DNA of 26,965 bases from Desulfotomaculum sp. (GCA_003485325.1 DMZI01000008.1:12049-39013); one strand, 5' to 3'; counted from the first letter of the stretch, positions 1 through 8,793 are shown. Program-made: numbers and translations. The notes: a model not told the origin generated them from the sequence alone.

Positions 1-1300
1 GTGAAAATGTCATCGGCAAAAATGTCTTCGATATAATTCCAGAATCAGCAGGTTCGGTATTCGGTAACAACTACCAAAAAGTAATGACTGACAGGAAACC
101 GGTCTATTTCGAGGCTAAAATGATCTACACAGGCATTTGGGTAGGCGTATCTATCTATCCCTTTCAGGACGGCATTTCCATACTTTTCCGGGATATTTCA
201 CAAAGAAAGCAGCTTGAGAAAGAACTGAAAGAGAAAGAGGAGCGTTTAAGACTAACCTTGAGATCTATCGGCGACGGAGTAATCACCACTGACGTGGTAG
301 GCCGTGTGGAGATGATGAACAGGGTGGCTGAAACACTTACCGGCTGGTCGCAGGAAGAAGCGAAGGGGAGGCCTTTGGCCGAGGTATTCCATATAATTAA
401 CGAGCAGACACGCCAGCGCTGCGAAAACCCGGTGGAAAAAGTTCTTGCAACAGGCAAGATAATCGGCCTGGCCAACCATACGGCGCTTATCGCCAGAGAC
501 GGCACGGAAAGAGTCCTTGCCGACAGCGCCGCTCCAATATACGACAGCGAAGGCAACATGCACGGCGTCGTCCTGGTTTTTCAGGATATAACTGAAAAGG
601 TTAAGAAAGATAAAGAATTAGAGATTGCCCACCGGCAAATCGAAAATATTCTTGAGAGCGTCTCCGATGCATTTTACGCCCTGGACAGTGAATGGAAGCT
701 TGTTTATATTAACGAGGAAGCGAAACGGTATCTACCGGAGAGTGAAAATGTCATCGGCAAAAATATCTTCGATATAATTCCAGAATCAGCAGGTTCGGTA
801 TTCGGTAACAACTACCAAAAAGTAATGACTGACAGGAAACCGGTCTATTTCGAGGCTAAAATGATCTACACAGGCATTTGGGTAGGCGTATCTATCTATC
901 CCTTTCAGGACGGCATTTCCATACTTTTCCGGGATATTTCACAAAGAAAGCAGCTTGAGAAAGAACTGAAAGAGAAAGAGGATCGTTTAAGACTAACCTT
1001 GAGATCTATCGGCGACGGAGTAATCACCACTGACGTGGTAGGCCGTGTGGAGATGATGAACAGGGTGGCTGAAACACTTACCGGCTGGTCGCAGGAAGAA
1101 GCGAAGGGGAGGCCTTTGGCCGAGGTATTCCATATAATTAACGAGCAGACACGCCAGCGCTGCGAAAACCCGGTGGAAAAAGTTCTTGCAACAGGCAAGA
1201 TAATCGGCCTGGCCAACCATACGGCGCTTATCGCCAGAGACGGCACGGAAAGAGTCCTTGCCGACAGCGCCGCTCCAATATACGACAGCGAAGGCAACAT
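1..1300 (+). repeat. 741-bp in-frame tandem duplication within the PAS kinase gene
   Basis: Bases 1-559 recur at 742-1300 with a period of exactly 741 bp (247 codons). By eye the two stretches differ at only two positions: G24 versus A765, and G242 versus T983 (Glu to Asp). After 559/1300 the copies diverge abruptly, copy 1 leading into another PAS domain and copy 2 into the HisKA domain. The window starts inside copy 1, so the repeat reaches further upstream and may include more units. Near-identity points to a recent duplication or ongoing gene conversion. Confidence 0.95.
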
Positions 1301-2036
1301 ATATGGTAGTATACTTGTGTTTCAGGACATAACAAAAAGGGTAAAAATGGAAAAAGAAATGGCCCGCCTGGACCGGATAGACCTCATCGGCCAGATGGCA
1401 GGCGGCATTGCACATGAGATCAGAAACCCAATGACCAGTGTGAGGGGGTATTTGCAATATCTTGGCGGGAAAAGAGAGTTCAAAGAGTATTTTGACCGCT
1501 TCGAGTTAATGATCGGAGAGCTCGACAGGGCTAACTCAATTATCACTGAATACCTTACCCTGGCCAGGAGCAAAGCCTACGATGCAAAACCCGGCAACCT
1601 TAATGAAATAATAAAATCTCTTATTCCTTTAATAGAAATAGAGGCAATTAAAGATGATAAAAATGTTAATCTCGAGCTTAAAGAAGTTCCCGAACTGCTT
1701 TTAGAGGAGAATGATATCAAACAATTAATTCTTAACCTTACTCACAACGGGCTTGAAGCCATGGACCAGGGAGGATATCTTACAATAAAAACGTTTACCG
1801 ACGGGGAGGGCGTTGTCCTGGCAGTAAAAGACCAGGGTAAGGGAATCCCTCCGGAGCATATGGATAAACTGTACGTGCCTTTTTTCACTACCAAGGATTA
1901 CGGCACAGGCTTAGGCCTTTCCATATGTTACAAAATAGCCACCAGGCATAATGCGGCAATAGATATAGAAACCAGCCCGGCCGGAACAACTTTCTTTGTT
2001 AATTTTAGGATTACGGAAACTAAATTTGATCTATAG
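3..2036 (+). CDS. Multi-PAS sensor histidine kinase, 5'-truncated by window edge
   Basis: The frame is open back to base 3 with no stop, so the real start lies outside; the ATG at 84 is internal. About 678 visible codons, counted from base 3, give a partial PAS domain (1-65), PAS (about 80-195), PAS (about 205-310), PAS (about 325-440), HisKA (about 460-525) and HATPase_c (about 560-670). The H-box reads GIAHEIRNP with His471. The N-box has Asn582 (LNLTHNGLEAM), followed by DQGKGIP (G1), PFFTTK (F-box) and GTGLGLS (G2), so the kinase core looks intact. No membrane segment is visible in this part. PAS-only kinases with this core are typical inputs to the Spo0A phosphorelay in spore formers; that role is inferred. 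No response regulator lies beside it. The PAS pairs come from a recent internal duplication, listed separately. Confidence 0.93.
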   Translation, partial: ENVIGKNVFDIIPESAGSVFGNNYQKVMTDRKPVYFEAKMIYTGIWVGVSIYPFQDGISILFRDISQRKQLEKELKEKEERLRLTLRSIGDGVITTDVVGRVEMMNRVAETLTGWSQEEAKGRPLAEVFHIINEQTRQRCENPVEKVLATGKIIGLANHTALIARDGTERVLADSAAPIYDSEGNMHGVVLVFQDITEKVKKDKELEIAHRQIENILESVSDAFYALDSEWKLVYINEEAKRYLPESENVIGKNIFDIIPESAGSVFGNNYQKVMTDRKPVYFEAKMIYTGIWVGVSIYPFQDGISILFRDISQRKQLEKELKEKEDRLRLTLRSIGDGVITTDVVGRVEMMNRVAETLTGWSQEEAKGRPLAEVFHIINEQTRQRCENPVEKVLATGKIIGLANHTALIARDGTERVLADSAAPIYDSEGNIYGSILVFQDITKRVKMEKEMARLDRIDLIGQMAGGIAHEIRNPMTSVRGYLQYLGGKREFKEYFDRFELMIGELDRANSIITEYLTLARSKAYDAKPGNLNEIIKSLIPLIEIEAIKDDKNVNLELKEVPELLLEENDIKQLILNLTHNGLEAMDQGGYLTIKTFTDGEGVVLAVKDQGKGIPPEHMDKLYVPFFTTKDYGTGLGLSICYKIATRHNAAIDIETSPAGTTFFVNFRITETKFDL

Positions 2037-2161
2037 CAGAAATAGCCCCAAACTATCAAACTATTTTAGAGGTAGAGAGGGCTGGAGAACATTGGGGCAC
2101 GATAAATTATCTGAGTCGCTATGGGCTTACGATTAGCTGAAAGATAGTAAAAGACCAAAAA
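2037..2161. other. Intergenic stretch between convergent genes, no gene seen
   Basis: These 125 bp separate the kinase stop from the ylzJ stop, which converge. The only structure noticed is a perfect 7-bp inverted repeat, GCCCCAA at 2045-2051 and TTGGGGC at 2092-2098, separated by 40 bases. There is no T-run after it, so it is not a standard intrinsic terminator. A short open stretch around 2074-2138 encodes a peptide ending at a stop and has no start signal; it may be decayed coding sequence. Confidence 0.4.
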
Positions 2162-2395
2162 TCAAGGTTTAGACCACTGCTGGGTAAATTTGATCTCAGT
2201 TCCTGGGCATAAATCGGCACGCAGATAGTCCCTTGGGTTGGTGCTTAAAAGTTTGACCACCCTGCCCTGCCCGGGGCCGGTATCCTCAATAACCAGGGGC
2301 ACTCCGTCCAGTTCGATCTGGCGGATTTTTGGCTCTTTCATATCCTCCAGTCCTTCCAGGACAAGTTCCAGATATAAAGGTGTGTATATAATCAT
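2162..2395 (-). CDS. ylzJ: YlzJ-like small conserved protein
   Basis: 77 residues beginning MIIYTPLYLE. The start ATG (2395-2393) overlaps the TAA stop of tepA (2397-2395) by one base, so translation is coupled; an upstream in-frame ATG at 2416 lies inside tepA and is less likely. The sequence matches what I know of the Bacillus YlzJ family: an N-terminal MI-YT motif, a central GVPLVIED segment, then the VVKLLSTNPRDYL block and a PGTEI tail. YlzJ has no established function. In Bacillus the gene follows tepA (ymfB) and precedes spoIIIE; here the tepA-ylzJ pair is kept but sits on the opposite strand from ftsK/spoIIIE, with uppP between. Family assignment is from recalled motifs, not a search. 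Confidence 0.8.
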   Translation of the reverse strand: MIIYTPLYLELVLEGLEDMKEPKIRQIELDGVPLVIEDTGPGQGRVVKLLSTNPRDYLRADLCPGTEIKFTQQWSKP

Positions 2396-3198
2396 TATAC
2401 AGGTTGCACTTCCCACTGTTTTTTATCTCTGATCAACCTTTTTAGCTTATCCACCGCATGTCCCACGCTGCCCACTTCATCGATCAAACCGCATTCGACC
2501 GCTTCCTGGCCGATTAAAACGGTTCCGATATCCCTGGCCAGTTCGCCTGTTCGGAACATCATTTCCCTGAAGGTTGCCTCACTTATTTTAGAATGCTGAG
2601 TCACAAAGCGCACTACCCTGTCCTGCATTTTGTCCAGATATTCGTAGGTCTGCGGAACACCGATAACCAGGCCGTTCAACCTGATCGGGTGTATGGTCAT
2701 GCTGGCGGTCTGGGCAATAAAGCTATACTTTGCCGCCACTGCAATCGGAACGCCGATGCTGTGTCCTCCACCCAGGACAATGGCTACGGTCGGCTTGGAA
2801 AGTCCGGCAACCATTTCGGATATTGCTAGCCCCGCTTCAACGTCGCCGCCTACGGTGTTAAGGACGACAAGCACACCTTCGATATCCTTGCTTTCCTCAA
2901 GGGCAACCAGTTGGGGGATGATATGCTCGTACTTGGTAGTTTTATTTTGCGGGGGCAGAACAAGGTGCCCTTCAATCTGGCCGATTATGGTCAAACAGTG
3001 GATATTGCTTTTGCCGTCTGGCAAGGTATTGGTCCCCAACTCCTTCAAGTTTTGCATGCTTGACTGGTTCTGCTTATCTGGTTGGGGCTCCTGCGGTACG
3101 GGGGCGTTTGGATCAAACGGCTCACAGCCGTGATCCGGTTCAAAATCTGGCGGGTAAGGAAAGTCATTCTTGCCGTTGCCGGGGTTTTCTTCGGGCAT
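2395..3198 (-). CDS. tepA: ClpP-like serine protease, TepA/YmfB family
   Basis: 267 residues from ATG 3198, chosen because AAGGAG lies just upstream; an earlier in-frame ATG at 3261 lacks such a site. The first ~70 residues are Pro/Glu/Asp/Asn-rich and probably disordered (PYPPDFEPDHG, DPNAPVPQEP). The rest is a ClpP/crotonase fold: LNTVGGDVEAGLAI, then GGGHSIG with the candidate nucleophile Ser147, and MTIHP with candidate His170, 23 residues later, near the spacing in ClpP. Bacillus TepA was described as a translocation-enhancing protein linked to secretion, and the family resembles SppA/ClpP cytosolic peptidases. The gene is followed without gap by ylzJ, the usual partner. A candidate promoter lies 120-150 bp upstream. 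The catalytic Asp was not assigned. Confidence 0.88.
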   Translation of the reverse strand: MPEENPGNGKNDFPYPPDFEPDHGCEPFDPNAPVPQEPQPDKQNQSSMQNLKELGTNTLPDGKSNIHCLTIIGQIEGHLVLPPQNKTTKYEHIIPQLVALEESKDIEGVLVVLNTVGGDVEAGLAISEMVAGLSKPTVAIVLGGGHSIGVPIAVAAKYSFIAQTASMTIHPIRLNGLVIGVPQTYEYLDKMQDRVVRFVTQHSKISEATFREMMFRTGELARDIGTVLIGQEAVECGLIDEVGSVGHAVDKLKRLIRDKKQWEVQPV

Positions 3199-3317
3199 CT
3201 GTTTCTCTCCTTGCTGTCGGAATGTTTTTTTTAGTATGTTTAAATATATCCAAAAATACACCTTGAGTTTTTTGCAGGCAGTTTTTTATTTAAGGGATAT
3301 TTAATGGGGCGGTCTCT

Positions 3318-3349
3318 AGTATACTGTATAGACTTCAATCAGCTGTCAA
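3318..3349 (-). promoter_or_regulatory. Tentative promoter for tepA-ylzJ
   Basis: On the minus strand TTGACA (3349-3344) is a perfect -35. Downstream, TATACT (3323-3318) is a good -10 but at a spacing of 20, longer than usual; the hexamer at spacing 17 (CAGTAT) is poor. Either the spacing is suboptimal or only one element is used. Confidence 0.4.
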
Positions 3350-3361
3350 AAAAAAAGTAAT

Positions 3362-3390
3362 TTGTTAACTTTTTATGTTATCATTGATAG
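3362..3390 (+). promoter_or_regulatory. Weak SigA-like promoter candidate for uppP
   Basis: TTGTTA (3362-3367), 17-bp spacer, TGATAG (3385-3390), about 65 bp before the uppP start in an AT-rich divergent intergenic region. Both hexamers are imperfect, so this is a suggestion only. Confidence 0.3.
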
Positions 3391-3454
3391 AGCGTTGGTT
3401 TTTTTTTAAATGCCCTGGGTCGATAAGAAATAAAGTAAAGCAAGGGTGGTTCGG

Positions 3455-4240
3455 TTGTCGTTTTTAGAAGCGGTTATTTTAGGCGTTGTGCAGGGGTTGG
3501 GGGAGTTTCTGCCAATCTCCAGTTCAGCTCACCTGGTCCTGGTCCCCTGGTTTTTTGGCTGGCATGACCCTGGGCTGACTTTTGACGTAGCCCTGCATGT
3601 CGGTACGCTGGTGGCCCTGGTGGCATTTTACTGGAAGGACTGGCTTCTCCTAATTAAGGAAGGTTTCAGCCGGCCTTCAACAAGCCAGGGGCGCCTTTTT
3701 TGGACCCTGGTTGTAGCCACAGTACCCGGCGCCCTGTTTGGATACTTCCTTGAAGAACAGGCGGAAACTGTTTTCCGGGAGCCTTTGTTAATTGGGAGCA
3801 TGCTTATCGCCATGGGAATTATTCTGTTTATTGCTGATTCCTGCTCTTCAAAAAGAAAAGGCCTTGAACAGATGGGCTTTGGAGGAGGCCTTTGGATTGG
3901 CGTATCCCAGGCGCTGGCAATTATACCCGGTGTTTCCAGGGCAGGTATTACAATGACGGCAGGCCTTCTTCTGGGACTTAAGAGAAGTGAATCAGCCCGC
4001 TTCTCCTTTTTGCTTTCTACCCCGATTGTGTTCGGCGCCGGGGTCGCCCATTTTTTCAAAATTACCCCCGGAGACCTTAATTTATCGTTTTTTACAGGCG
4101 TGTTTGTTTCCGCGGTGGTCGGCTTTTTATCAATCAAGTTCCTGCTGGATTACCTTGCCCGCCACAGTTTCGGTATTTTTATCGTCTACCGCCTGCTGCT
4201 GGGGACTGCCGTAATCATGTTTGCTTTAATCAGAAAATAA
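3455..4240 (+). CDS. uppP: Undecaprenyl-diphosphatase UppP (BacA)
   Basis: 261 residues from TTG 3455, preceded by AAGGGTGGT at a short spacing; a GTG nine bases earlier (3446) is possible but would overlap that site. The enzyme removes one phosphate from undecaprenyl diphosphate at the membrane, recycling the lipid carrier for peptidoglycan and other envelope polymers. Family signatures are clear: QGLGEFLPISSSAHL near the N-terminus (Glu17, His26) and PGVSRAG (Arg162), the two conserved active-site regions. Several hydrophobic segments fit the usual multi-spanning topology and the length is normal. The gene is divergent from tepA and ends 122 bp before ftsK. UppP homologs can raise bacitracin tolerance; nothing in the context suggests a dedicated resistance locus. 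Confidence 0.96.
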   Translation: MSFLEAVILGVVQGLGEFLPISSSAHLVLVPWFFGWHDPGLTFDVALHVGTLVALVAFYWKDWLLLIKEGFSRPSTSQGRLFWTLVVATVPGALFGYFLEEQAETVFREPLLIGSMLIAMGIILFIADSCSSKRKGLEQMGFGGGLWIGVSQALAIIPGVSRAGITMTAGLLLGLKRSESARFSFLLSTPIVFGAGVAHFFKITPGDLNLSFFTGVFVSAVVGFLSIKFLLDYLARHSFGIFIVYRLLLGTAVIMFALIRK

Positions 4241-4362
4241 ATAATTAAAACAATCCCGCGCAGTTTGAAATAAGGTAATAGAATCCATACTGGCAAAATA
4301 TAGTAATAATGCAGGAATCTGTTATCTTATGTAGTATATAACTGCTAGGGGTTGGTTTATTT

Positions 4363-6612
4363 ATGGCAATTTCCAGGCAGGCGAAGGAGCAGCAGAAGTA
4401 CGAAATAGTGGGGATAGTTTTTCTCACCGTGGCCATTCTTTGCTTAATCAGCCTGTTAAATCCCTCCGTAGGGCTGGTCAGCAAGTTGGTCGAGCGTATT
4501 TTACGCGGCATAACCGGTGAGGGACGCTATGTTTTTCCTGTGCTGCTGGTTTTTTTTGGGTTGCGCCTGCTTTTCTTGAAAAGCCAGCTGAAGGTGATTC
4601 CTCGCTTTTATGGCGGGCTTTTAATTTTTATAGTGATTTTAACTGTTATCCACCTGATTATCCCGCCTTCGCACGCCCTGGATGCGGGCCTGAAAGGAAA
4701 GGGCGGGGGGATTGTGGGGGCTGTTTGCAGCCTAGTTTTAAAGCGTTCTTTCGGTCTTACCGGAACTTATGTTGTTTTGTTTACCCTTGCCCTAGTCGGC
4801 ATACTGCTCAGCGCCAATGTCAGTCTCAACATGCTTATTAAAAGATCCGTCATCCGTTTTAGTATACTCTATGCGCGTTTTAAGCAGTTTTTCTTGAACT
4901 TTCTTTTCACGGAAGAAGAAATTGAAATCCCTGACGATCCGCCCTCTCCCCCGGTGATCATTGATCAGAGCGGAATAGAAGCGGAAGAATTTGCCGAAGG
5001 GGAGATTGCGGGCGGGAAAAAAGGCAATAAGCCGGCCTTTGCTAAAGACGTTAGGGCGCCGGTGATTACTTTCCATACAGAGAACAGGGACCAGTACGGG
5101 GAGGAGGATTTGCCGGCTGTTTTTCTGCCTGGTGAATTGGAACCGCTTGCGACAACCGAGAACATATCTTACCAGTTACCCACTTTAAGTATTCTGGCCA
5201 GGCAGGTTCGTCCGAAAGTCAGGCGGGTAAGCAAGGATATCACGGAAAGCATACGCACGCTGGAAGAGACCCTGCAGAGTTTTGGTGTGAAAGCGAGAGT
5301 AACCCAGGTGTCCAGGGGGCCGACCATAACCCGCTATGAAATACAGCCGCCCGCAGGTGTCAAGGTAAGCAGGATTGTAAGCCTTTCCGACGATATTGCA
5401 CTGTGTATGGCTGCTCCCGATGTGCGCATCGAAGCCCCGATTCCAGGCAAGGCGGCTGTTGGAATAGAAGTGCCCAACCGGGAGATTTCCATGGTTTCAT
5501 TGCGCGAGCTGCTGGAAACCGATGAGTTTCAAAAATCAGCTTCCTGTCTGACGGTAGCCCTGGGTAAGGATATTGCCGGCAAACCCATCGTTGCCGACCT
5601 GGCCCAGATGCCCCATCTTCTAATTGCAGGGGCTACGGGTTCGGGGAAAAGTGTCTGCCTGAATATCTTAATTGCCAGCATTTTGTTTAAAGCTCCGCCT
5701 GACAAGGTCAAGTTCCTGATCATTGATCCCAAAATGGTTGAACTGAGTACATACGACGGTATACCCCACCTCGTTTCCCCGGTTGTTACGGAACCGCGCA
5801 AAGCTGCTACTTCCCTGCGCTGGGCAGTTAAAGAGATGGAACGAAGGTATGAGCTGTTTGCCTCCGCCGGAGTGAGGGACATCAACCGGTATAATAACCT
5901 TCCATACAGCTTCGAATCCAGGGACGGGCAGGAGGAAGAGAGGAAAACAATACCTTTTTTGGTGGTCATCATTGATGAACTGGCTGATTTAATGATGATC
6001 GCCCCGGCAGATGTGGAAGACGCTATCTGCCGCCTCGCCCAGATGGCCAGGGCAGCGGGAATCCACCTTGTGGTCGCGACGCAGCGCCCTTCTGTGGATG
6101 TAATTACCGGTATGATCAAGGCCAATATTCCATCACGCATCTCATTTGCGGTTTCTTCGCAAATAGATTCCAGGACGATTCTGGATATGGCAGGAGCTGA
6201 AAAGCTGCTGGGAAGGGGAGATATGCTCTTTTACCCTGTCGGGGCTGCAAAACCCGTCCGTTTGCAGGGCGCCTTTCTCTCCGACCAGGAAGTGGAATCG
6301 CTGGTCTCCTTTCTGAAAAAGCAAGCCTGCCCCAATTACGAAGGCCGCCTGATCGGGGAAACAAACTCAAGGGGAAATTCCCAGGAATTTGAGGATGAGC
6401 TTTTACCTCGTGCAGTAGAGTTCTTGATAGAAGCCGGCCACGGCTCAGTCTCACTTTTGCAAAGGCGCCTGCGCATAGGTTACACAAGGGCGGCGCGCCT
6501 GATCGATATCATGGAACGAAGGGGAATCGTGGGCGGTTCGGAGGGAGGAAATAAGCCCAGAGCTGTTTTAATGACCCTTGATCAATATCAGGAAACGTTT
6601 CATAGACAGTAA
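4363..6612 (+). CDS. ftsK: DNA translocase FtsK/SpoIIIE
   Basis: 749 residues from ATG 4363. The N-terminal ~165 residues contain about four hydrophobic segments that anchor the protein at the division septum. An acidic/proline linker follows (EEEIEIPDDPPSPP), then the alpha/beta motor with Walker A GATGSGKS (423-430) and Walker B IIDELAD (Asp538-Glu539), and a C-terminal winged-helix gamma domain (LQRRLRIGYTRAARLIDIME) that reads polar DNA motifs. It pumps chromosomal DNA through the closing septum, and in spore formers into the forespore. It lies between uppP and the rodZ-like gene. In Bacillus spoIIIE follows tepA-ylzJ, so that neighbourhood is partly kept. FtsK versus SpoIIIE naming cannot be settled from sequence alone. 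A GCAGGA-type motif lies just upstream (4311). Confidence 0.96.
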   Translation: MAISRQAKEQQKYEIVGIVFLTVAILCLISLLNPSVGLVSKLVERILRGITGEGRYVFPVLLVFFGLRLLFLKSQLKVIPRFYGGLLIFIVILTVIHLIIPPSHALDAGLKGKGGGIVGAVCSLVLKRSFGLTGTYVVLFTLALVGILLSANVSLNMLIKRSVIRFSILYARFKQFFLNFLFTEEEIEIPDDPPSPPVIIDQSGIEAEEFAEGEIAGGKKGNKPAFAKDVRAPVITFHTENRDQYGEEDLPAVFLPGELEPLATTENISYQLPTLSILARQVRPKVRRVSKDITESIRTLEETLQSFGVKARVTQVSRGPTITRYEIQPPAGVKVSRIVSLSDDIALCMAAPDVRIEAPIPGKAAVGIEVPNREISMVSLRELLETDEFQKSASCLTVALGKDIAGKPIVADLAQMPHLLIAGATGSGKSVCLNILIASILFKAPPDKVKFLIIDPKMVELSTYDGIPHLVSPVVTEPRKAATSLRWAVKEMERRYELFASAGVRDINRYNNLPYSFESRDGQEEERKTIPFLVVIIDELADLMMIAPADVEDAICRLAQMARAAGIHLVVATQRPSVDVITGMIKANIPSRISFAVSSQIDSRTILDMAGAEKLLGRGDMLFYPVGAAKPVRLQGAFLSDQEVESLVSFLKKQACPNYEGRLIGETNSRGNSQEFEDELLPRAVEFLIEAGHGSVSLLQRRLRIGYTRAARLIDIMERRGIVGGSEGGNKPRAVLMTLDQYQETFHRQ

Positions 6613-6619
6613 AAATAGT

Positions 6620-6648
6620 TTGACTGTTCCGTGCTTAAGGAATACGAT
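6620..6648 (+). promoter_or_regulatory. Candidate SigA promoter for rodZ-like/rimO genes
   Basis: TTGACT (6620-6625), exactly 17 bp, then TACGAT (6643-6648). The spacing is ideal, the -35 has one mismatch and the -10 two. It lies between the ftsK stop and the TTG start at 6682, so it would also exclude the upstream GTG at 6631 as the start. Confidence 0.5.
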
Positions 6649-6681
6649 AATATCACAGGCCTTCAGTTAGGGGTGGGTCTA

Positions 6682-7413
6682 TTGGAAATCGGGGAAACCT
6701 TGCGAAAGACCAGGGAAGCCCGGGGTTTGTCATTGGAAGATGTCGCGCAATTAACGAAGATTAACTTAAGGTACATCAAGGCCATTGAAAACGATTCTTT
6801 TGACGCCCTTCCCGGAGGCGTTTATACTAGGGGGTTCTTGAGAAGCTATGCGCGGCTTCTGGATTTGGATCACAGGGAGCTTCTGTCAGAATTTGAGAAA
6901 CAAGGTCCGGTTGAAATAAATAACCTGCCGGAAGATCATACACCGGCAGCTTTTATTTTCCCGCCCAAAGAACCCAAATCTGTAAAAATTCTCAAAAAAA
7001 CCGCCTATTATTTAGCTTTTGTTATAATAATAACCTTAGCCGGGTATTTGTTTTGGACCCATATTGTAAAATTTAACGGTTTAGGCCCTGAAGCCGTCAA
7101 GCATACCAATTTAATTGAAAACCTTAAAAAGGATACCCGGCAGGAAGAAACAGCCGCAGCAAATCAAAAGGGACTTAACGTTGTTTTGGAAGTAACAGGC
7201 GGCAAATGCTGGATGCGGATTACCTCGGACGGAGTGATCAAGTTCACAGGTACTATTGCCGCCGGCGATACCAAAAGCTTCCAGGCAAGCGAACGGATAA
7301 ACATAAGGCTGGGCAACGCCGGAGCAGTTAAGGTAACGGTAAACGGCCGCGTAATAGGTCCTCTGGGTAAGAAGGGCGAAGTAATAGAAAAAGAATTTAC
7401 TGTGCAAAAATAA
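6682..7413 (+). CDS. RodZ-like membrane protein with XRE-type HTH and DUF4115
   Basis: 243 residues from TTG 6682, chosen because GGGGTGGG precedes it at good spacing and the protein then begins MEIGETLRKTREARGLS, the usual family start; the longer GTG start at 6631 has no site. The N-terminal ~65 residues are a Cro/XRE-type helix-turn-helix (LEDVAQLTKINLRYIKAIE, followed by PGGVYTRGFLRSYA). One membrane segment lies at about 106-128 (YYLAFVIIITLAGYLFW). The C-terminal ~80 residues fit DUF4115, an extracytoplasmic beta domain. This is the RodZ/YmfM architecture; RodZ links MreB to the elongation machinery and YmfM sits near spoIIIE in Bacillus. The gene follows ftsK and precedes rimO, probably as an operon with the latter. 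Confidence 0.88.
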   Translation: MEIGETLRKTREARGLSLEDVAQLTKINLRYIKAIENDSFDALPGGVYTRGFLRSYARLLDLDHRELLSEFEKQGPVEINNLPEDHTPAAFIFPPKEPKSVKILKKTAYYLAFVIIITLAGYLFWTHIVKFNGLGPEAVKHTNLIENLKKDTRQEETAAANQKGLNVVLEVTGGKCWMRITSDGVIKFTGTIAAGDTKSFQASERINIRLGNAGAVKVTVNGRVIGPLGKKGEVIEKEFTVQK

Positions 7414-7461
7414 TGCAGGGAGGTTTTGGCGCCTTTCGGCCAAAGGGAAGGGGAGCGCTTT

Positions 7462-8793
7462 ATGTCTTGCCTGGTTGGATTGGTCAGCCTGGGTTGTGCA
7501 AAAAACCTGGTGGATAGCGAGATAATGCTGGGACTTTTGAAAGAGGCAGGCTTTGAGATAACCAACAGTGAGGAAGAAGCCGAAGTCCTGATCGTAAATA
7601 CCTGTAGTTTCATTGAACCGGCCCAAGAGGAGTCGATCAAAAATATTCTTGAACTTTCCCGTTATAAAAAATCCGGCGCCTGCCGGGTTCTGCTCGTCTG
7701 CGGCTGTATGCCGCAGCGATACGGCCGGCTGCTTCTTGAGGAATTCCCCGAAGTGGACGGTTTTTTTGGCACAGGATCCGTTCCGCACGTTGCCGGGCTT
7801 GTCCAGCGCGCCCTGGACGGAGAAAGGTTTTGTGAGATAACCGGGCCGCAGTATGAACTTACATCCTCCCTGCCCCGTCTAAGAATTACTCCTCCCCATA
7901 CGGCATACCTGAAAATCGCCGAAGGCTGCAGCAACCGCTGCGCATATTGCATTATACCGGCAATCAGGGGGCACTATAGGAGCCGGACGATTGAATCCAT
8001 CGAGGAAGAGGCAAGGCTGCTGGCTACTCAGGGCGTGAAAGAGATTATCTTGATTGCCCAGGATACATCCAGTTACGGGATTGATTTGTACGGCAAATAC
8101 CGGCTGGCGGAACTGCTCGGGCGTCTCGCAAACATTCCGGATCTTTTCTGGCTGCGCCTGATGTACTGTTCAGTAGACCATTTTACCAGGGAACTTATTG
8201 AGGTCCTTGCCGGCGAACCAAAAGTCTGCCGGTACCTTGACATTCCTATACAGCACGCCAGCGATGAAATACTGCTCAGGATGAACCGCCGCCAAAGCGT
8301 TTCAGAAGTAAAAAAGCTGATTTTAAAACTGCGGGCAGCCATCCCCGGACTTGCGCTGAGAACGACCTTCATGGTTGGTTTCCCGGGTGAAAGCGAGCGG
8401 AATTTTGAAGAACTGATTGGTTTCATGAAGGATATGTCTTTTGAGCGGGCAGGTGTTTTCAAGTTTTATCCGGAAGAGGGGACTTTAGCCATACTGATGG
8501 CCGGCCAGGTTCCGGAAGAGATTAAGGAGGAACGCTACCACCGGGCAATGGCCCTGCAGCAGCAGATATCCCTTCAATACAACCAGTCTTTGGTTGGCGG
8601 TAAAATAACTGTGCTCGTAGATGGGAAAGATAAGACAAGCAATCTTTACTTCGGCCGATCAGAAGCGGATAGCCCTGAAGTTGACGGAAAAGTTTATTTT
8701 ACAGCCGGAAGCCCAGGGCCCAAGGCTGGAGATTTTGTAAAAGTTATGGTAACCAGGGGTCTCGAATATGATATTCTGGGAAAACTGGTTTAA
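7462..8793 (+). CDS. rimO: Ribosomal protein S12 methylthiotransferase RimO
   Basis: 443 residues from ATG 7462, preceded by AAGGGGAG; a longer TTG start at 7426 has its Shine-Dalgarno too close. RimO is a radical-SAM enzyme that methylthiolates an aspartate of ribosomal protein S12. The N-terminal MTTase domain has Cys12 (SLGCAKN), Cys48 (NTCSF) and Cys82 (CGCMPQRYG) for one Fe-S cluster. The radical-SAM motif CSNRCAYC supplies Cys156, Cys160 and Cys163 for the second. A TRAM domain forms the C-terminus (about 375-443). The SLGCAKNLVDSE start and overall length indicate RimO rather than MiaB, which has a different N-terminus and tRNA substrate. It follows the rodZ-like gene after 48 bp and is followed after 21 bp by a membrane-anchored protein, consistent with one transcript. 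Confidence 0.96.
   Translation: MSCLVGLVSLGCAKNLVDSEIMLGLLKEAGFEITNSEEEAEVLIVNTCSFIEPAQEESIKNILELSRYKKSGACRVLLVCGCMPQRYGRLLLEEFPEVDGFFGTGSVPHVAGLVQRALDGERFCEITGPQYELTSSLPRLRITPPHTAYLKIAEGCSNRCAYCIIPAIRGHYRSRTIESIEEEARLLATQGVKEIILIAQDTSSYGIDLYGKYRLAELLGRLANIPDLFWLRLMYCSVDHFTRELIEVLAGEPKVCRYLDIPIQHASDEILLRMNRRQSVSEVKKLILKLRAAIPGLALRTTFMVGFPGESERNFEELIGFMKDMSFERAGVFKFYPEEGTLAILMAGQVPEEIKEERYHRAMALQQQISLQYNQSLVGGKITVLVDGKDKTSNLYFGRSEADSPEVDGKVYFTAGSPGPKAGDFVKVMVTRGLEYDILGKLV

Noticed and set aside
164..1457. Long minus-strand open frames opposite the PAS kinase
   Set aside because: They mirror the repeated kinase coding strand, occur once per repeat unit, and have no ribosome sites or protein-like features.
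5529..6140. A 203-codon minus-strand frame opposite ftsK
   Set aside because: It lies wholly within the conserved motor domain coding sequence; a shadow frame.
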